From contig JAIRSS010000245.1 in the NCBI GenBank assembly GCA_031255315.1, positions 1-15,566 of the forward strand: a DNA stretch of 15,566 bases, given 5' to 3'. Within the stretch, counting starts at the first letter, position 1, and each line of letters starts with the position of its first letter. The notes beneath the pieces are model-generated. The model searched no databases. It was not told the DNA's origin and saw only the letters and a program-made list of their open reading frames with translations. Below, one piece after another: positions 5,568 to 13,255 of this stretch. The DNA comes from Spirochaetaceae bacterium. GTDB taxonomy: Bacteria; Spirochaetota; Spirochaetia; Treponematales; Breznakiellaceae. The translations under genes and the position numbers were made by a program.

Positions 5568-7103
5568 TTAAAGGGTTACCCCATTCTTAAAAATGGCGAT
5601 TTCCCGGTACCCGTTCACTTCATTTTTTGTTTTTTTGCGCCCCGACGCAACATCGGCGATTAGCCTCAGCAGATCAGGGCACAACATGTCCGTGCCGAAT
5701 TCCAAGACGGGCCCCGCGTCAAAATCGATCCATCCCGCCTTCTTCCCCGCCAGGCCGGTGTTGCTGGCGATCTTAAGCGTCGGGACCGGCGCTCCCAGAG
5801 GCGTACCCCGTCCCGTGGTGAACAGGATGATCTGCGCCCCCGCCGCCGTCATCCCGGTCGTTGAGACAATGTCGTTCCCCGGCCCCTCAAGCAGGACCAG
5901 CCCCTTCCTCCGCCCGGATTCCTGCGGGATGTAGTCCCCGTACCGGTACACTCCCCGGACCGGGGCCGTGCCGCCCTTCTGAACGCAGCCGCAGGATTTT
6001 TCTTCCAGCGTGGTGATGCCCCCCGCCTTGTTCCCCGGCGAAGGATTCTCGTAAACCACCTGGTTATGGGAACGGTAATACTCTTTAAAGTCTTCGATAA
6101 GAGAAACCGTCTTATCAAATAGATCGCGGCTTTCACAACGGTCCATGAGCATCTGTTCCGCGCCGAACATCTCCGGCACTTCGGTCAGGATAACCGAAGC
6201 CCCCGCGTCTGCAAGGATGTCGCACGCCTTCCCGGTCAGGGCGTTGGCGGTAACCCCGGAAAACCCATCGGACCCGCCGCACTTCATCCCCACGATGAGT
6301 TCAGAAAACCCCGCCGGTTCCCGCCGGGCCTGTTCCGCGTGGGCGGCCAGGGCGGTAAGAAGCCGCCTGCCTTCGGCAATCTCGTCCTCTGCTTCCTGGG
6401 TGGAGAGGAACGCGATACGGCTGCGGTCGGCGGCGTACGGACCTAAGGCCGATTGAAACGCGGCGGCTGTGTTGTTTTCACAACCCAGCGACACTATCAG
6501 GACCGCCCCGGCGTTTGGGTGCTTTGCCAGGTTCGCCAGGATAGTGCGGGTAGCCTCGTGGTCGTTCCCCATCTGGGAACAGCCGTAGGGATGGGGCCAG
6601 GCGTATACGCCGTCTATCACCCCGCCGGAGAATGCCGCGTCCCCCCAGCGGGCCAGGGCCTCGGCGGTGCGGTTTACACAGCCCACCGTCGGAATGATCC
6701 ATAGCTCGTTGCGGATCCCCGCCTGCCCGTCGGCCCGCCGGAACACATCGATCCCCGGCAGCTCCGCTGCCGGAGAAGCGCCGTCAGAGAAGTCCTTTTT
6801 AAACGGCCGATAGTGATACCGGGGGGTTTCGGAGAGCAGGGTACGAAGGTTATGGGTATGCACCCACGCCCCCGCCGGGATCGCCTGGGAAGCCGCCCCT
6901 ATGGGACAGCCGTATTTGATTACCCGCTCGCCGGCGGCGAGCGGCTTCAGGGCGATTTTATGCCCTGGGGGAATATCTTCCAGAATCTCCTGAATGACGA
7001 CGCCCCCGGCTTCAATCCGCCCGCCTTTTTTAAGCGGATGAACCGCCACCGCAACGGTATCGGCTTCATGAATACGGAGTATCTCCCCCCCTCCGTTCAT
7101 CAT
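5568..7103 (-). CDS. uxaA: Altronate dehydratase (altronate hydrolase)
   Basis: UxaA (EC 4.2.1.7) dehydrates D-altronate to 2-keto-3-deoxy-D-gluconate. I start it at the ATG-ATG pair 7103/7100, giving about 511 residues, preceded by a GGGGG purine run at 7109-7113. A longer frame reaches back to a TTG inside uxaB and is unlikely. The N-terminal SAF-like domain (about 1-85 of the chosen start) ends with GAWVHTHNL. The large C-terminal domain shows YGCSQMGNDHE, GCENN, GMKCGGSDGFSG, EKSCGCVQKGG and TTGRGTPLGAPVPTLKIASN, all typical of altronate dehydratase. The conserved cysteines probably serve metal binding (family knowledge). It lies 31 bases after uxaB and 23 before uxaC. The 2-keto-3-deoxygluconate kinase and aldolase that would follow are not in this window. 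Confidence 0.93.
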   Translation of the reverse strand: MMNGGGEILRIHEADTVAVAVHPLKKGGRIEAGGVVIQEILEDIPPGHKIALKPLAAGERVIKYGCPIGAASQAIPAGAWVHTHNLRTLLSETPRYHYRPFKKDFSDGASPAAELPGIDVFRRADGQAGIRNELWIIPTVGCVNRTAEALARWGDAAFSGGVIDGVYAWPHPYGCSQMGNDHEATRTILANLAKHPNAGAVLIVSLGCENNTAAAFQSALGPYAADRSRIAFLSTQEAEDEIAEGRRLLTALAAHAEQARREPAGFSELIVGMKCGGSDGFSGVTANALTGKACDILADAGASVILTEVPEMFGAEQMLMDRCESRDLFDKTVSLIEDFKEYYRSHNQVVYENPSPGNKAGGITTLEEKSCGCVQKGGTAPVRGVYRYGDYIPQESGRRKGLVLLEGPGNDIVSTTGMTAAGAQIILFTTGRGTPLGAPVPTLKIASNTGLAGKKAGWIDFDAGPVLEFGTDMLCPDLLRLIADVASGRKKTKNEVNGYREIAIFKNGVTL

Positions 7104-7134
7104 AGATACCCCCGATCTATTTGACCGTCCCGGC

Positions 7135-8631
7135 TCATGATTCCGCCGTGAGCCGCTCAATCACCGGGCGGACGCCGTCCGTCAAGATTGCCGCAAGATA
7201 CCCGCTTACCGCGTCTTCAAGTCCGGGATACACGCGAAGGTCCTCGCCCCACCAGTCCGCGGCGGCAAGAACGGCGGCGGCAATTTTTCGTACCGCGCCG
7301 GGATCCGGGGATTCTCCGGCATCCCCGGCTTCGGCGTACAGGGCGGCGAAACGGTGTAGCACCGCTTCATCATCCTGAATAGTATAGGCCGCACCATTCC
7401 TCTTCCCGGTCATCTCACGTCCCACGGGATTGCCGCCCTTGTAAAAGGCGATGAGGGCCGCCAGCGAAAACGTTAGAACCGGCGGCAGTTGGCCGGTCTT
7501 CCGGTAATACCCGGTCAGGGACGGCAACACCCGGGTCTTGAATTTCGAGACCGAATTCAGGGCTATCGAAAGAATCCGGTGTTTTATGTAGGGATTGGCA
7601 AACCGTTCAAGCACATCGTTGGCGTACTGGGTCAGCTCCGTGCGGCCGCCCTCCATACTGGGAATAATCTCCCCGAATATGGCCCGTTTCATCATGCTGA
7701 CAATCAGCGGATCCGTGACGCACTGATCCACCGTATCAAGGCCGCCAAGGAAGGCCGCGAGAACGCCGGACGTATGAGCGCCGTTCAGGATGCGTACCTT
7801 CCGGGTGCGGTAGAAACTCATATCCGTTGTCTGTATTACGTTGAGTCCCGCCCGGCGAAAGGGAAGTTCCCCGGCGTAATCGTTTTTTGTTTCAATAACC
7901 CACAGGTGAAAGATTTCCGCCGCCGCCAAAAGCCGGTCCTCATAACCCAGTTTTTCGCCAAGAGCGGCGGCCTCTTCTTTGGGATACCCCGGTACGATAC
8001 GGTCTACCAGGCTGTTGCAGAAATCGCAGGAAGCAAGCCAGCTGCGGAAGGCTTCCCCCAGCCGCCATTCTTCGGCATACCGTTCCACCAGTTCCCTGAG
8101 CTTGTCCCCATTCTTATCAATGAGTTCGCAGGGGATAAATACCAGCGCCTTAGCCGGATCCCCCTTAAAATGTTCAAACCGCCGGAACAGGAACGCGGCT
8201 GCCTTGCCGGGAAAGGAACGCGGGGGCCGGTCGGAAAGCCGGTCCTCCGCGGTATAGGCGATTCCCGCCTCCGTAGTGTTGGAGATCACAAACCGCAGAT
8301 CCGGATTTTCCGCGCAGCGAAGGTACTCGTCAAATTGGGTAAACGGATTAAGGCAGCGGCTCACAGACGAGACGGGCCGGAATTTCTCAACGGTTTCGCC
8401 GTTCTGAACGCCCCGCAGCACCGTGGTGTAAAGCCCCTTCTGGGCGTTTATCTGGTCCCCCATTCCCTGCTCAAGGGGCTGGACTATCACGATATTACCG
8501 TTGAAATCCGTCTTTTCATTGAGAATATCAATCTGCCAGTCCGCAAAGGCCCGCAAAAAATTGCCTTCCCCGAACTGCAAAACTTTCTCCGGCCTGGAGA
8601 CGGTTTTTACCGCTTCGGTAATTTTTTTCAT
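7135..8631 (-). CDS. uxaB: Tagaturonate reductase (altronate oxidoreductase)
   Basis: UxaB (EC 1.1.1.58) reduces D-tagaturonate to D-altronate with NADH. With the ATG at 8631 the protein has 498 residues, close to the roughly 480 of Escherichia coli UxaB. That ATG follows GGAGG (8637-8641) by 5 bases; an upstream in-frame ATG at 8700 lacks this and would add 23 unconserved residues across the regulatory region. The nucleotide-binding start VLQFGEGNFLRAFADWQID is diagnostic and favours UxaB over the related mannitol dehydrogenases and fructuronate reductase UxuB. Other family segments are NTTEAGI, CDFCNSLVDRIVPGYP and the catalytic-region KVRILNGAHT. It is the first gene of the uxaBAC operon and is preceded by a candidate promoter with two operator-like sites. 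Confidence 0.92.
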   Translation of the reverse strand: MKKITEAVKTVSRPEKVLQFGEGNFLRAFADWQIDILNEKTDFNGNIVIVQPLEQGMGDQINAQKGLYTTVLRGVQNGETVEKFRPVSSVSRCLNPFTQFDEYLRCAENPDLRFVISNTTEAGIAYTAEDRLSDRPPRSFPGKAAAFLFRRFEHFKGDPAKALVFIPCELIDKNGDKLRELVERYAEEWRLGEAFRSWLASCDFCNSLVDRIVPGYPKEEAAALGEKLGYEDRLLAAAEIFHLWVIETKNDYAGELPFRRAGLNVIQTTDMSFYRTRKVRILNGAHTSGVLAAFLGGLDTVDQCVTDPLIVSMMKRAIFGEIIPSMEGGRTELTQYANDVLERFANPYIKHRILSIALNSVSKFKTRVLPSLTGYYRKTGQLPPVLTFSLAALIAFYKGGNPVGREMTGKRNGAAYTIQDDEAVLHRFAALYAEAGDAGESPDPGAVRKIAAAVLAAADWWGEDLRVYPGLEDAVSGYLAAILTDGVRPVIERLTAES

Positions 8632-8648
8632 ATCATCCTCCTTACTAA

Positions 8649-8662
8649 GGAAACGCGCTTCC
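8649..8662 (-). promoter_or_regulatory. Operator-like palindrome O2 in the uxaB leader
   Basis: On the minus strand the site reads GGAAGCGCGTTTCC, a 14-bp palindrome with one mismatched pair centred on CGCG. It lies just downstream of the predicted transcription start and 7 bases before the ribosome-binding site. A central CG with flanking AA/TT resembles LacI-family operators. It shares its core with the site at 8694-8709. Confidence 0.5.
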
Positions 8663-8671
8663 CTGGAGCTC

Positions 8672-8700
8672 ATTTTGTTACGGCGCCCCGGCGGGATCAA
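8672..8700 (-). promoter_or_regulatory. Candidate promoter of the uxaBAC operon
   Basis: Minus-strand TTGATC (complement of 8695-8700) is followed after 17 bases by CAAAAT (complement of 8672-8677). Each box matches the sigma70 consensus at four of six positions. The predicted start lies near 8665, giving a leader of roughly 34 bases that carries the GGAGG site. Operator-like sites overlap the -35 box and follow the start point, which suits repression relieved by a hexuronate. Confidence 0.5.
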
Positions 8701-8709
8701 CGCGTTTCC
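8694..8709 (-). promoter_or_regulatory. Operator-like site O1 overlapping the uxaB -35 region
   Basis: On the minus strand this reads GGAAACGCGTTGATCC. The right half on the + strand (CGTTTCC) fits the palindrome ideal exactly; the other half is degenerate outside AACG. Its centre (8702.5) is 47 bp from the centre of O2 (8655.5). It overlaps the proposed -35 box. Confidence 0.45.
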
Positions 8710-8743
8710 GTCCGGTTCATGCGGGTGGGAACGCCATCCTGTA

Positions 8744-10222
8744 CTACCGGCAATATAAAATATCCAGATTTTCCAGCCGGCGGTTATGGACCGTTAACCG
8801 CCGGGTAAACGATTCGAAATTTTTATGCGCCTGAGGCGTCCAAAGGGCTTCCGCAAGCGCAGAGATACGGGGAAATATCATATACTCGGCGATTTTGGAA
8901 GCGTATACGTACTCCGTCCACAGGCTGCCCTGGGCGCCCAACACAAGGGCCGATTCCTCCCGCGTCATTCCTTCGGAAACCGGATTGAAGTCATACAGCC
9001 GCGAAAGCGATTGGGAAAAAGGCTGCCCCGGCTCTTCGGGAGAATCCTTTTGCCGGTAGTCAAAGTAACAGCCCTCGCTGTTCGGCGTCATAATAACGGG
9101 ACGCCCCATTTTTACCGCCCGATCGCCTCCCGCGCGCCCGCGCCAGGACATAATAACCAGGCCGCGGGGGAGGTTCTGTGCCTCCTCTTCGTTGTCAATA
9201 ACCTCGTCCCAGCCTATGGCGGTCTTTCCGCGCTCCGCGAGCATGGCCGCAAACCGCGCGGTTATACGGGCTTGCAGGCCGGATGCTTCTTTTACGTCCC
9301 ATGCTTTCATTTTCTCCCGGCATTTGGGACATTCCGCCCAGCGTTTAAAACTAACCTCATCGCCGCCTATATGCACATATTTTGATGAGAACAGGGATGC
9401 GAGGGTATCGAAAACCGCCTCCGCCAGGTCCCAAATCCCCTCGTTCCCCGCGCACAGTACATCGTCAAACACGCCGAACCGGTCTTCCACCCGGTAGGGG
9501 CCGCCGGTACACCCCAAACCGGGGTACGCGGCAAGGACGGACGACGTATGGCCGGGCAGATCGATCTCTGGCACGACTTCCACATGGCGGGCGGCGGCCC
9601 AGGCGCTTATCTCCGCAATTTCAGCGGCCGTATAAAAGCCGCCGTAATACACATCCCGGATAAAACGGCTGTCCCGGCGCTTCGAGCCGATTTCGGTCAG
9701 CAGGGGGTACTTCTCAACCGGCAGCCGCCAGCCCTGATCGTCGCTCAAATGCCAATGGAATTTGTTGATGTGATGCAGTGAAAGCGCGTCTATAAGTTTT
9801 TTGATAAACGCAACCGTAAAGAAATGACGTGAACAATCAAGCATTAACCCGCGCCAGTGGAACCGGGGATAATCTTCAATGACGGCGCAGGGGATTCCCT
9901 CCCTATCCATAGTCATGAGAAGCTGGCGCATCACCTGAAGGCCGCGGTACGCGCCGGCGTTATCCGCCGCTTCAATGACGGCGCCGCCGGGAAGGATCGT
10001 CAGCGTATAATATTCCCGCTTTTCTTCGCCGGGCGTCCGTTTTACGGTGATGTATGCGTCCGGATCTTCCCGGGTGAAGATGGACCGCATTTGCCCGTCA
10101 AACACCGCCATTTCCGCCGTAAAACACGGATCCCCGCCGGTCTTTGGCCGCCCGGTGCAATAAAAAACGCCCTTCGTACAGGTGACCGACGCCGGTTGGG
10201 GAATTATACTCAAATTTTTCAT
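8744..10222 (-). CDS. Beta-N-acetylhexosaminidase, glycoside hydrolase family 20
   Basis: GH20 enzymes release terminal N-acetylglucosamine or N-acetylgalactosamine by substrate-assisted catalysis. The 492-residue protein has an N-terminal GH20b-like domain (about 1-115) ending ADNAGAYRGLQVMRQLL, then the TIM-barrel starting YPRFHWRGLMLDCSRHF. Family motifs include HHINKFHWHLSDDQGWRLPVE, VEVVPEIDLPGH and the catalytic VHIGGDEV (Asp288-Glu289), followed by the usual Trp and CPKC (298-301). No signal peptide is present, so it probably acts in the cytoplasm on imported oligosaccharides such as chitobiose. AGAGGA (10232-10237) precedes the ATG at 10222. The gene lies 112 bases upstream of uxaB in the same direction, but uxaB has its own candidate promoter, so they need not be co-transcribed. 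Confidence 0.92.
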   Translation of the reverse strand: MKNLSIIPQPASVTCTKGVFYCTGRPKTGGDPCFTAEMAVFDGQMRSIFTREDPDAYITVKRTPGEEKREYYTLTILPGGAVIEAADNAGAYRGLQVMRQLLMTMDREGIPCAVIEDYPRFHWRGLMLDCSRHFFTVAFIKKLIDALSLHHINKFHWHLSDDQGWRLPVEKYPLLTEIGSKRRDSRFIRDVYYGGFYTAAEIAEISAWAAARHVEVVPEIDLPGHTSSVLAAYPGLGCTGGPYRVEDRFGVFDDVLCAGNEGIWDLAEAVFDTLASLFSSKYVHIGGDEVSFKRWAECPKCREKMKAWDVKEASGLQARITARFAAMLAERGKTAIGWDEVIDNEEEAQNLPRGLVIMSWRGRAGGDRAVKMGRPVIMTPNSEGCYFDYRQKDSPEEPGQPFSQSLSRLYDFNPVSEGMTREESALVLGAQGSLWTEYVYASKIAEYMIFPRISALAEALWTPQAHKNFESFTRRLTVHNRRLENLDILYCR

Positions 10223-10489
10223 GTTTCGTGGTCCTCTCTATATAATCGCGCTACTGAATCTCTTCCAATACCCCTGAAATAAAAACAACCGGGGATTAGG
10301 AGAGAAAAAACGAAAGGAATCTTGCGGGGCGGCAGTGGGGACAACCAAAACAAGGAGGCTCTCGTTATGAAAACCATACCAGAAATTACGTGAGGAGCGC
10401 AAGGTTTTTATTAGCCCCCGTTCAATATCTTTACAAAATTTCCCGGCGGGTGCATACTGGGGAAAAAGCGAGAGGGAGGTAAAAACGGC
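10223..10489. other. Intergenic stretch with a strong SD and an eight-codon ORF
   Basis: Between the GH20 start and the transposase relic lies AT-richer DNA. AGGAGG (10353-10358) stands 8 bases before an ATG at 10367 that opens only MKTIPEIT and stops at 10391-10393. In the +1 frame the reading continues open (KLREERKVFISP and on) to a TGA at 10491 that overlaps the transposase ATG as ATGA. This suggests the decayed start of a former gene or the leader of an insertion sequence. I cannot assign a function. I saw no convincing terminator, RNA gene or terminal inverted repeat here. Confidence 0.4.
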
Positions 10490-10922
10490 ATGAGAGCAGC
10501 CTATCCAAGCGACATAACCCGGGAACAATTTTCGTTGATAGAATACGAATTGCAATCCGCCCGCAAGGCGACGCGTCCGCGTACATACGATTTGTATGAC
10601 ATTTTTTGCGCGGTTCTGTACATCCTCAAAGAAAGTTGTACATGGCGCGGCCTGCCGCGCGATTTTCCCAAGTGGAACATCGTTTACCACTACTACCAGA
10701 TATGGAGCGCGGCGGGTCCGAATGGCGGGGCTTCATTGCTTGACCGGGTTTTGCGGGACTTAGATATGTCCGAACAAGTTATGCGCGGGCCCGGGGCGAA
10801 ACCATCACCGGTACGTATAGATTCCCCAGGCGTAAAAACCGCCGATACCGCCGAAGAAACGGGGGTATGAAGCGGGAACAAACTTCGCGCACAGCATACC
10901 GGCGTTGATACCAAAAGACATG
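10490..10922 (+). pseudogene. Truncated IS5-family transposase (IS427/ISL2-like first ORF)
   Basis: The frame opens with MRAAYPSDITREQFSLIEYEL, then RPRTYDLYDIFCAVLYILK, CTWRGLPRDFPKWNIVYHYYQIW, and then VRIDSPGVKTADTAEETG. This is the standard layout of the DUF4096 helix-turn-helix region and the first DDE segment (Asp in the RIDSPGVK stretch) of IS5-group transposases. The frame closes at 10868-10870. One base less in the G5 run at 10861-10865 would continue as GYEAG, the expected next residues (family GYDAGKK), so a frameshift is likely. A further frame shows GVDTKRHVNA, like the following family segment. The rest, with the other DDE residues, is missing at the araD stop (10923). GGGAGG precedes the ATG. 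It is dead, opposite in orientation to its neighbours and a sign of past insertion. Confidence 0.75.
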
Positions 10923-11630
10923 TTAACGCCCGTGTTGTCCGTAATAGGCGTCCGGCCCATGTTTCCGTTCCCAGTGCTTGCGTTTGATGTGTTCAGGCAA
11001 TTCACCGGCATGGGGGTCCAGAGCAAGCGTCAGATAGGCCATCTTGCAGATTTCTTCCAGTACGGCGGCGCGGTAAATAGATTGGGCCGCGCTGTCCCCC
11101 CAGGTAAAGGGGCCGTGGCCCGCAATCAGGACCATAGGCAGGTGGAACGGGTTTTTACCCTGTTTCCGGAACGTCTCCACTATGAGATTTCCCGTTTCCA
11201 ACTCGTAATTGTTTTTGACCGCTTCTTCGTCCATATACCCAGAGCAGGGGATGGTTTGAGCCCCGTAATCCGCATGAGTTGTGCCGAAGACCGGAACCGG
11301 CTTCCGCGCCTGGGCCCACGCCACAGCATACGTCGAATGGGTATGGGTTATCCCCCGTATCCCCCGAAATTCCCGGTAAAGGACCCGGTGGGTTTCGGTG
11401 TCCGAAGACGGCCGCAGTTTCCCGTCAAGAACCTTCCCCTCCACGTCTATCACCACCATAGACTCAGGCGTTAATTCCTCATAGGGAAGACCGGAGGGTT
11501 TTATGGCGAAAACCCCTAAGCCAGGATCAAAAGCCGACACATTGCCCCAGGTATAGATCGCCAAATTCCGGCGGGGAATCTCCCGGTTCGCCTCATACGC
11601 TTCTTCTCTCAACGTCTTATATGTATCCAT
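10923..11630 (-). CDS. araD: L-ribulose-5-phosphate 4-epimerase
   Basis: AraD (EC 5.1.3.4) converts L-ribulose 5-phosphate to D-xylulose 5-phosphate, which enters the pentose phosphate pathway. The 235-residue length matches the family (about 231). Class II aldolase motifs are clear: TWGNVSAFD, AIKPSG, RPSSDTETH (Asp77), the zinc ligands GITHTHS (His96, His98) and AGHGPFTWG (His172), plus FGTTHADYG (Asp121). The presence of Asp121 and the C-terminal Tyr-containing tail (AYYGQHGR) favours AraD over fuculose-phosphate aldolase. The ATG at 11630 has only a weak GGAAAG upstream. It lies 23 bases after araA, so it is probably co-transcribed and perhaps translationally coupled. Its 3' end abuts the IS5-type relic. 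Confidence 0.94.
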   Translation of the reverse strand: MDTYKTLREEAYEANREIPRRNLAIYTWGNVSAFDPGLGVFAIKPSGLPYEELTPESMVVIDVEGKVLDGKLRPSSDTETHRVLYREFRGIRGITHTHSTYAVAWAQARKPVPVFGTTHADYGAQTIPCSGYMDEEAVKNNYELETGNLIVETFRKQGKNPFHLPMVLIAGHGPFTWGDSAAQSIYRAAVLEEICKMAYLTLALDPHAGELPEHIKRKHWERKHGPDAYYGQHGR

Positions 11631-11653
11631 GCCAGTATCTTTCCGTTATGGTT

Positions 11654-13150
11654 TTAGCGGCCAGACCAGTACGCGTCGGCCCAGCGGAGTTCGTCTTTCA
11701 GGCGCACAGGATTGGCGTCTTTGCCGATATGAACAAATTCGATTCCCATTATTTCCGCCCAGTCCCGAAAGTATTCCGCTGTAAGAGCGGTGGTAAAAAC
11801 CGAATGATGAGCGCCGCCGCAGAGTATCCAGGATTCCGCAGCGTCCCTAAGGTTTGGATAGGGTTTCCACAAGGCCCTGGCTACGGGGAGCTTCGGCATG
11901 GCCCGTTCAATGGCGACGGCCTCAACCTCGTTAACCACCAGGCGCATACGATTTCCCAAATCAATCACCGTAGCCAGTACCGCTTGACCCGCCGCCGCGT
12001 CAAAGACCAGGCGCGCGGGCGGGGCTTTGCCGCCTATGCTCAAGGGGTGCACTTCCACCCGGGGCTTGTGGCCGGCAATGGTGGGACACACTTCAAGCAT
12101 GTGAGCGCCCAGGGCTGCTTCGTTTCCCGGCTCGAAGTGATAGGTATAATCCTCCATAAACGAAACGCCCCCCGCAAGGCCCGCCGCCATAACTTTGGCG
12201 GCCCGGACCAGCATGGACTGTTTCCAGTCCCCCTCGGCGCCGAAACCATAACCCTGTTCCATGAGCCGCTGGGACGCAAGGCCCGGAAGCTGAGGCAGCC
12301 CGTGGAGATCCTGGAATGTGGTAGTAAAAGCCCCGGCCCCTTCCCGCTCAAGCATGGCTTTGAGGGCGATTTCTATCTTGGCCTGTTCCCGCACCGCCTG
12401 GCGCGCCGGTCCCGGTGATTTTATTTCCTCCGCAACATCGTACCGTTCTTCGTATTCCTCCAGCAGCTTTTCCGCCTCGCCGTCGCGTATCCCGGCGAAC
12501 GCGGCGGCAAGCTCCCCTATACCCCAGGTGTTCACTTGCCAGCCGAACCGGATCTGAGCTTCCACCTTATCGCCTTCGGTAACCGCTACTTCCCGCATAT
12601 TATCGCCCAGGCGCAGAACCACCGCGTTCTTCCCGTCCAGGGCCGCCGCCGCCGCCCGCATCCATACCCCGATGCGCTGGCGCGTTTCGCCTTCCCGCCA
12701 GTATCCAGCCGTCACTTTCCGGGGAAGCCGCATACGGGCGTAAATATAACCGTGTTCCCGGTCTCCATGAGCGGACTGATTCAGATTCATGAAGTCCATA
12801 TCTATAGAATCCCAGGGGATATCCCGGTTGAACTGGGTATGGAGATGCAGGATAGGTTTACGGTTTTCCGCAAGCCCCTGAATCCACATCTTTGACGGGG
12901 AAAACGTATGCATCCAGGTGATGACGCCCGCGCAGTTTTCCGCCGCGTTTGCCTCGGCGAACAGTTTCCGTATCATTTGAGGGGTAACGGCTAGGGGTTT
13001 CAGTACCAGCGTCCCCGGAAGCGCCGGATCACAGGCAAGCTCTTCAGCCATTACCCGGGCGTCAGCCGCCGCCTGTTTCAGCGTTTCGTCCCCGTACAGG
13101 TCCTGGCTGCCCACGATAAACCAGAATTCGCATTTTTTTACGTCAATCAT
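11654..13150 (-). CDS. araA: L-arabinose isomerase
   Basis: AraA (EC 5.3.1.4) interconverts L-arabinose and L-ribulose using a divalent metal, usually manganese. At 498 residues it is full length (E. coli 500). The catalytic and metal-binding residues known for E. coli AraA fall at the same numbers: Glu306 (GFGAEGDWK), Glu333 (SFMEDYTYHF), His350 (GAHMLEVCP) and His449 (CGGAHHS). The N-terminal EFWFIVGSQDLYG and the LHLHTQFNRDIPW segment are also typical. The ATG at 13150 is preceded by a GGCGGG purine run. The gene lies 105 bases after the kinase gene, a gap filled by two stem-loops, and 23 before araD. Confidence 0.96.
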   Translation of the reverse strand: MIDVKKCEFWFIVGSQDLYGDETLKQAAADARVMAEELACDPALPGTLVLKPLAVTPQMIRKLFAEANAAENCAGVITWMHTFSPSKMWIQGLAENRKPILHLHTQFNRDIPWDSIDMDFMNLNQSAHGDREHGYIYARMRLPRKVTAGYWREGETRQRIGVWMRAAAAALDGKNAVVLRLGDNMREVAVTEGDKVEAQIRFGWQVNTWGIGELAAAFAGIRDGEAEKLLEEYEERYDVAEEIKSPGPARQAVREQAKIEIALKAMLEREGAGAFTTTFQDLHGLPQLPGLASQRLMEQGYGFGAEGDWKQSMLVRAAKVMAAGLAGGVSFMEDYTYHFEPGNEAALGAHMLEVCPTIAGHKPRVEVHPLSIGGKAPPARLVFDAAAGQAVLATVIDLGNRMRLVVNEVEAVAIERAMPKLPVARALWKPYPNLRDAAESWILCGGAHHSVFTTALTAEYFRDWAEIMGIEFVHIGKDANPVRLKDELRWADAYWSGR

Positions 13151-13173
13151 TTCATCCCGCCTGATAGATAGTA

Positions 13174-13225
13174 TGAGGCTGTTTCAAAACTGAAATCGAA
13201 CCTTCGGTTCGATGGAACAGCCTCA
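13174..13225. repeat. 52-bp inverted-repeat element (long bulged hairpin)
   Basis: Arms 13174-13185 and 13214-13225 pair over 12 bp (one G-T). Inside, 13195-13202 and 13206-13213 form a perfect 8-bp stem with a TTC loop, contiguous with the right outer arm. Nine bases (13186-13194) bulge on the left only. The left arm, TGAGGCTGTTTC followed by AAAAC, resembles the termini of several insertion sequence families, so this may be a solo mini-element. It could equally serve as an RNA-processing or attenuation structure between kinase and araA. Confidence 0.6.
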
Positions 13226-13230
13226 GTATT

Positions 13231-13253
13231 TAAAACGCCCATATTTTAGGCGT
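13231..13253 (-). terminator. Weak terminator-like hairpin after the kinase gene
   Basis: Read on the minus strand, ACGCC (complement of 13249-13253) pairs with GGCGT (13235-13239) around a 9-base loop and runs into TTTTA. The stem of five pairs is short, so termination would be partial at best. It begins three bases beyond the kinase stop codon and could lower downstream araA-araD expression relative to the kinase. Confidence 0.35.
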
Positions 13254-13255
13254 CC

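Noticed and set aside
7104..7160. Upstream TTG start for uxaA adding 19 residues
   Set aside because: It overlaps uxaB, has no ribosome-binding site, and the added residues (SGSRRNHEPGRSNRSGVS) are not part of the family.
7489..8808. Long + strand ORF of 439 codons
   Set aside because: It lies antisense to uxaB, whose protein is unmistakable; the antisense product matches nothing I know and has no good start context.
10239..10268. Possible GH20 promoter (TTGGAA, 18 bases, TATATA on the minus strand)
   Set aside because: The predicted start would fall inside the ribosome-binding site, leaving almost no leader; the boxes are too weak to claim.
10238..10690. Minus-strand ORF of 150 codons between GH20 and araD
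   Set aside because: It is mostly antisense to the IS5-type transposase frame, which has the true family motifs.
11621..12418. + strand ORF of 265 codons
   Set aside because: It is antisense to araA, which has all catalytic residues in place; a GC-skew artefact of the third codon position.
13174..13253. CRISPR-like or riboswitch reading of the kinase-araA gap
   Set aside because: There is only one inverted unit with no spaced repeats, and it does not match any riboswitch fold I can recognise.
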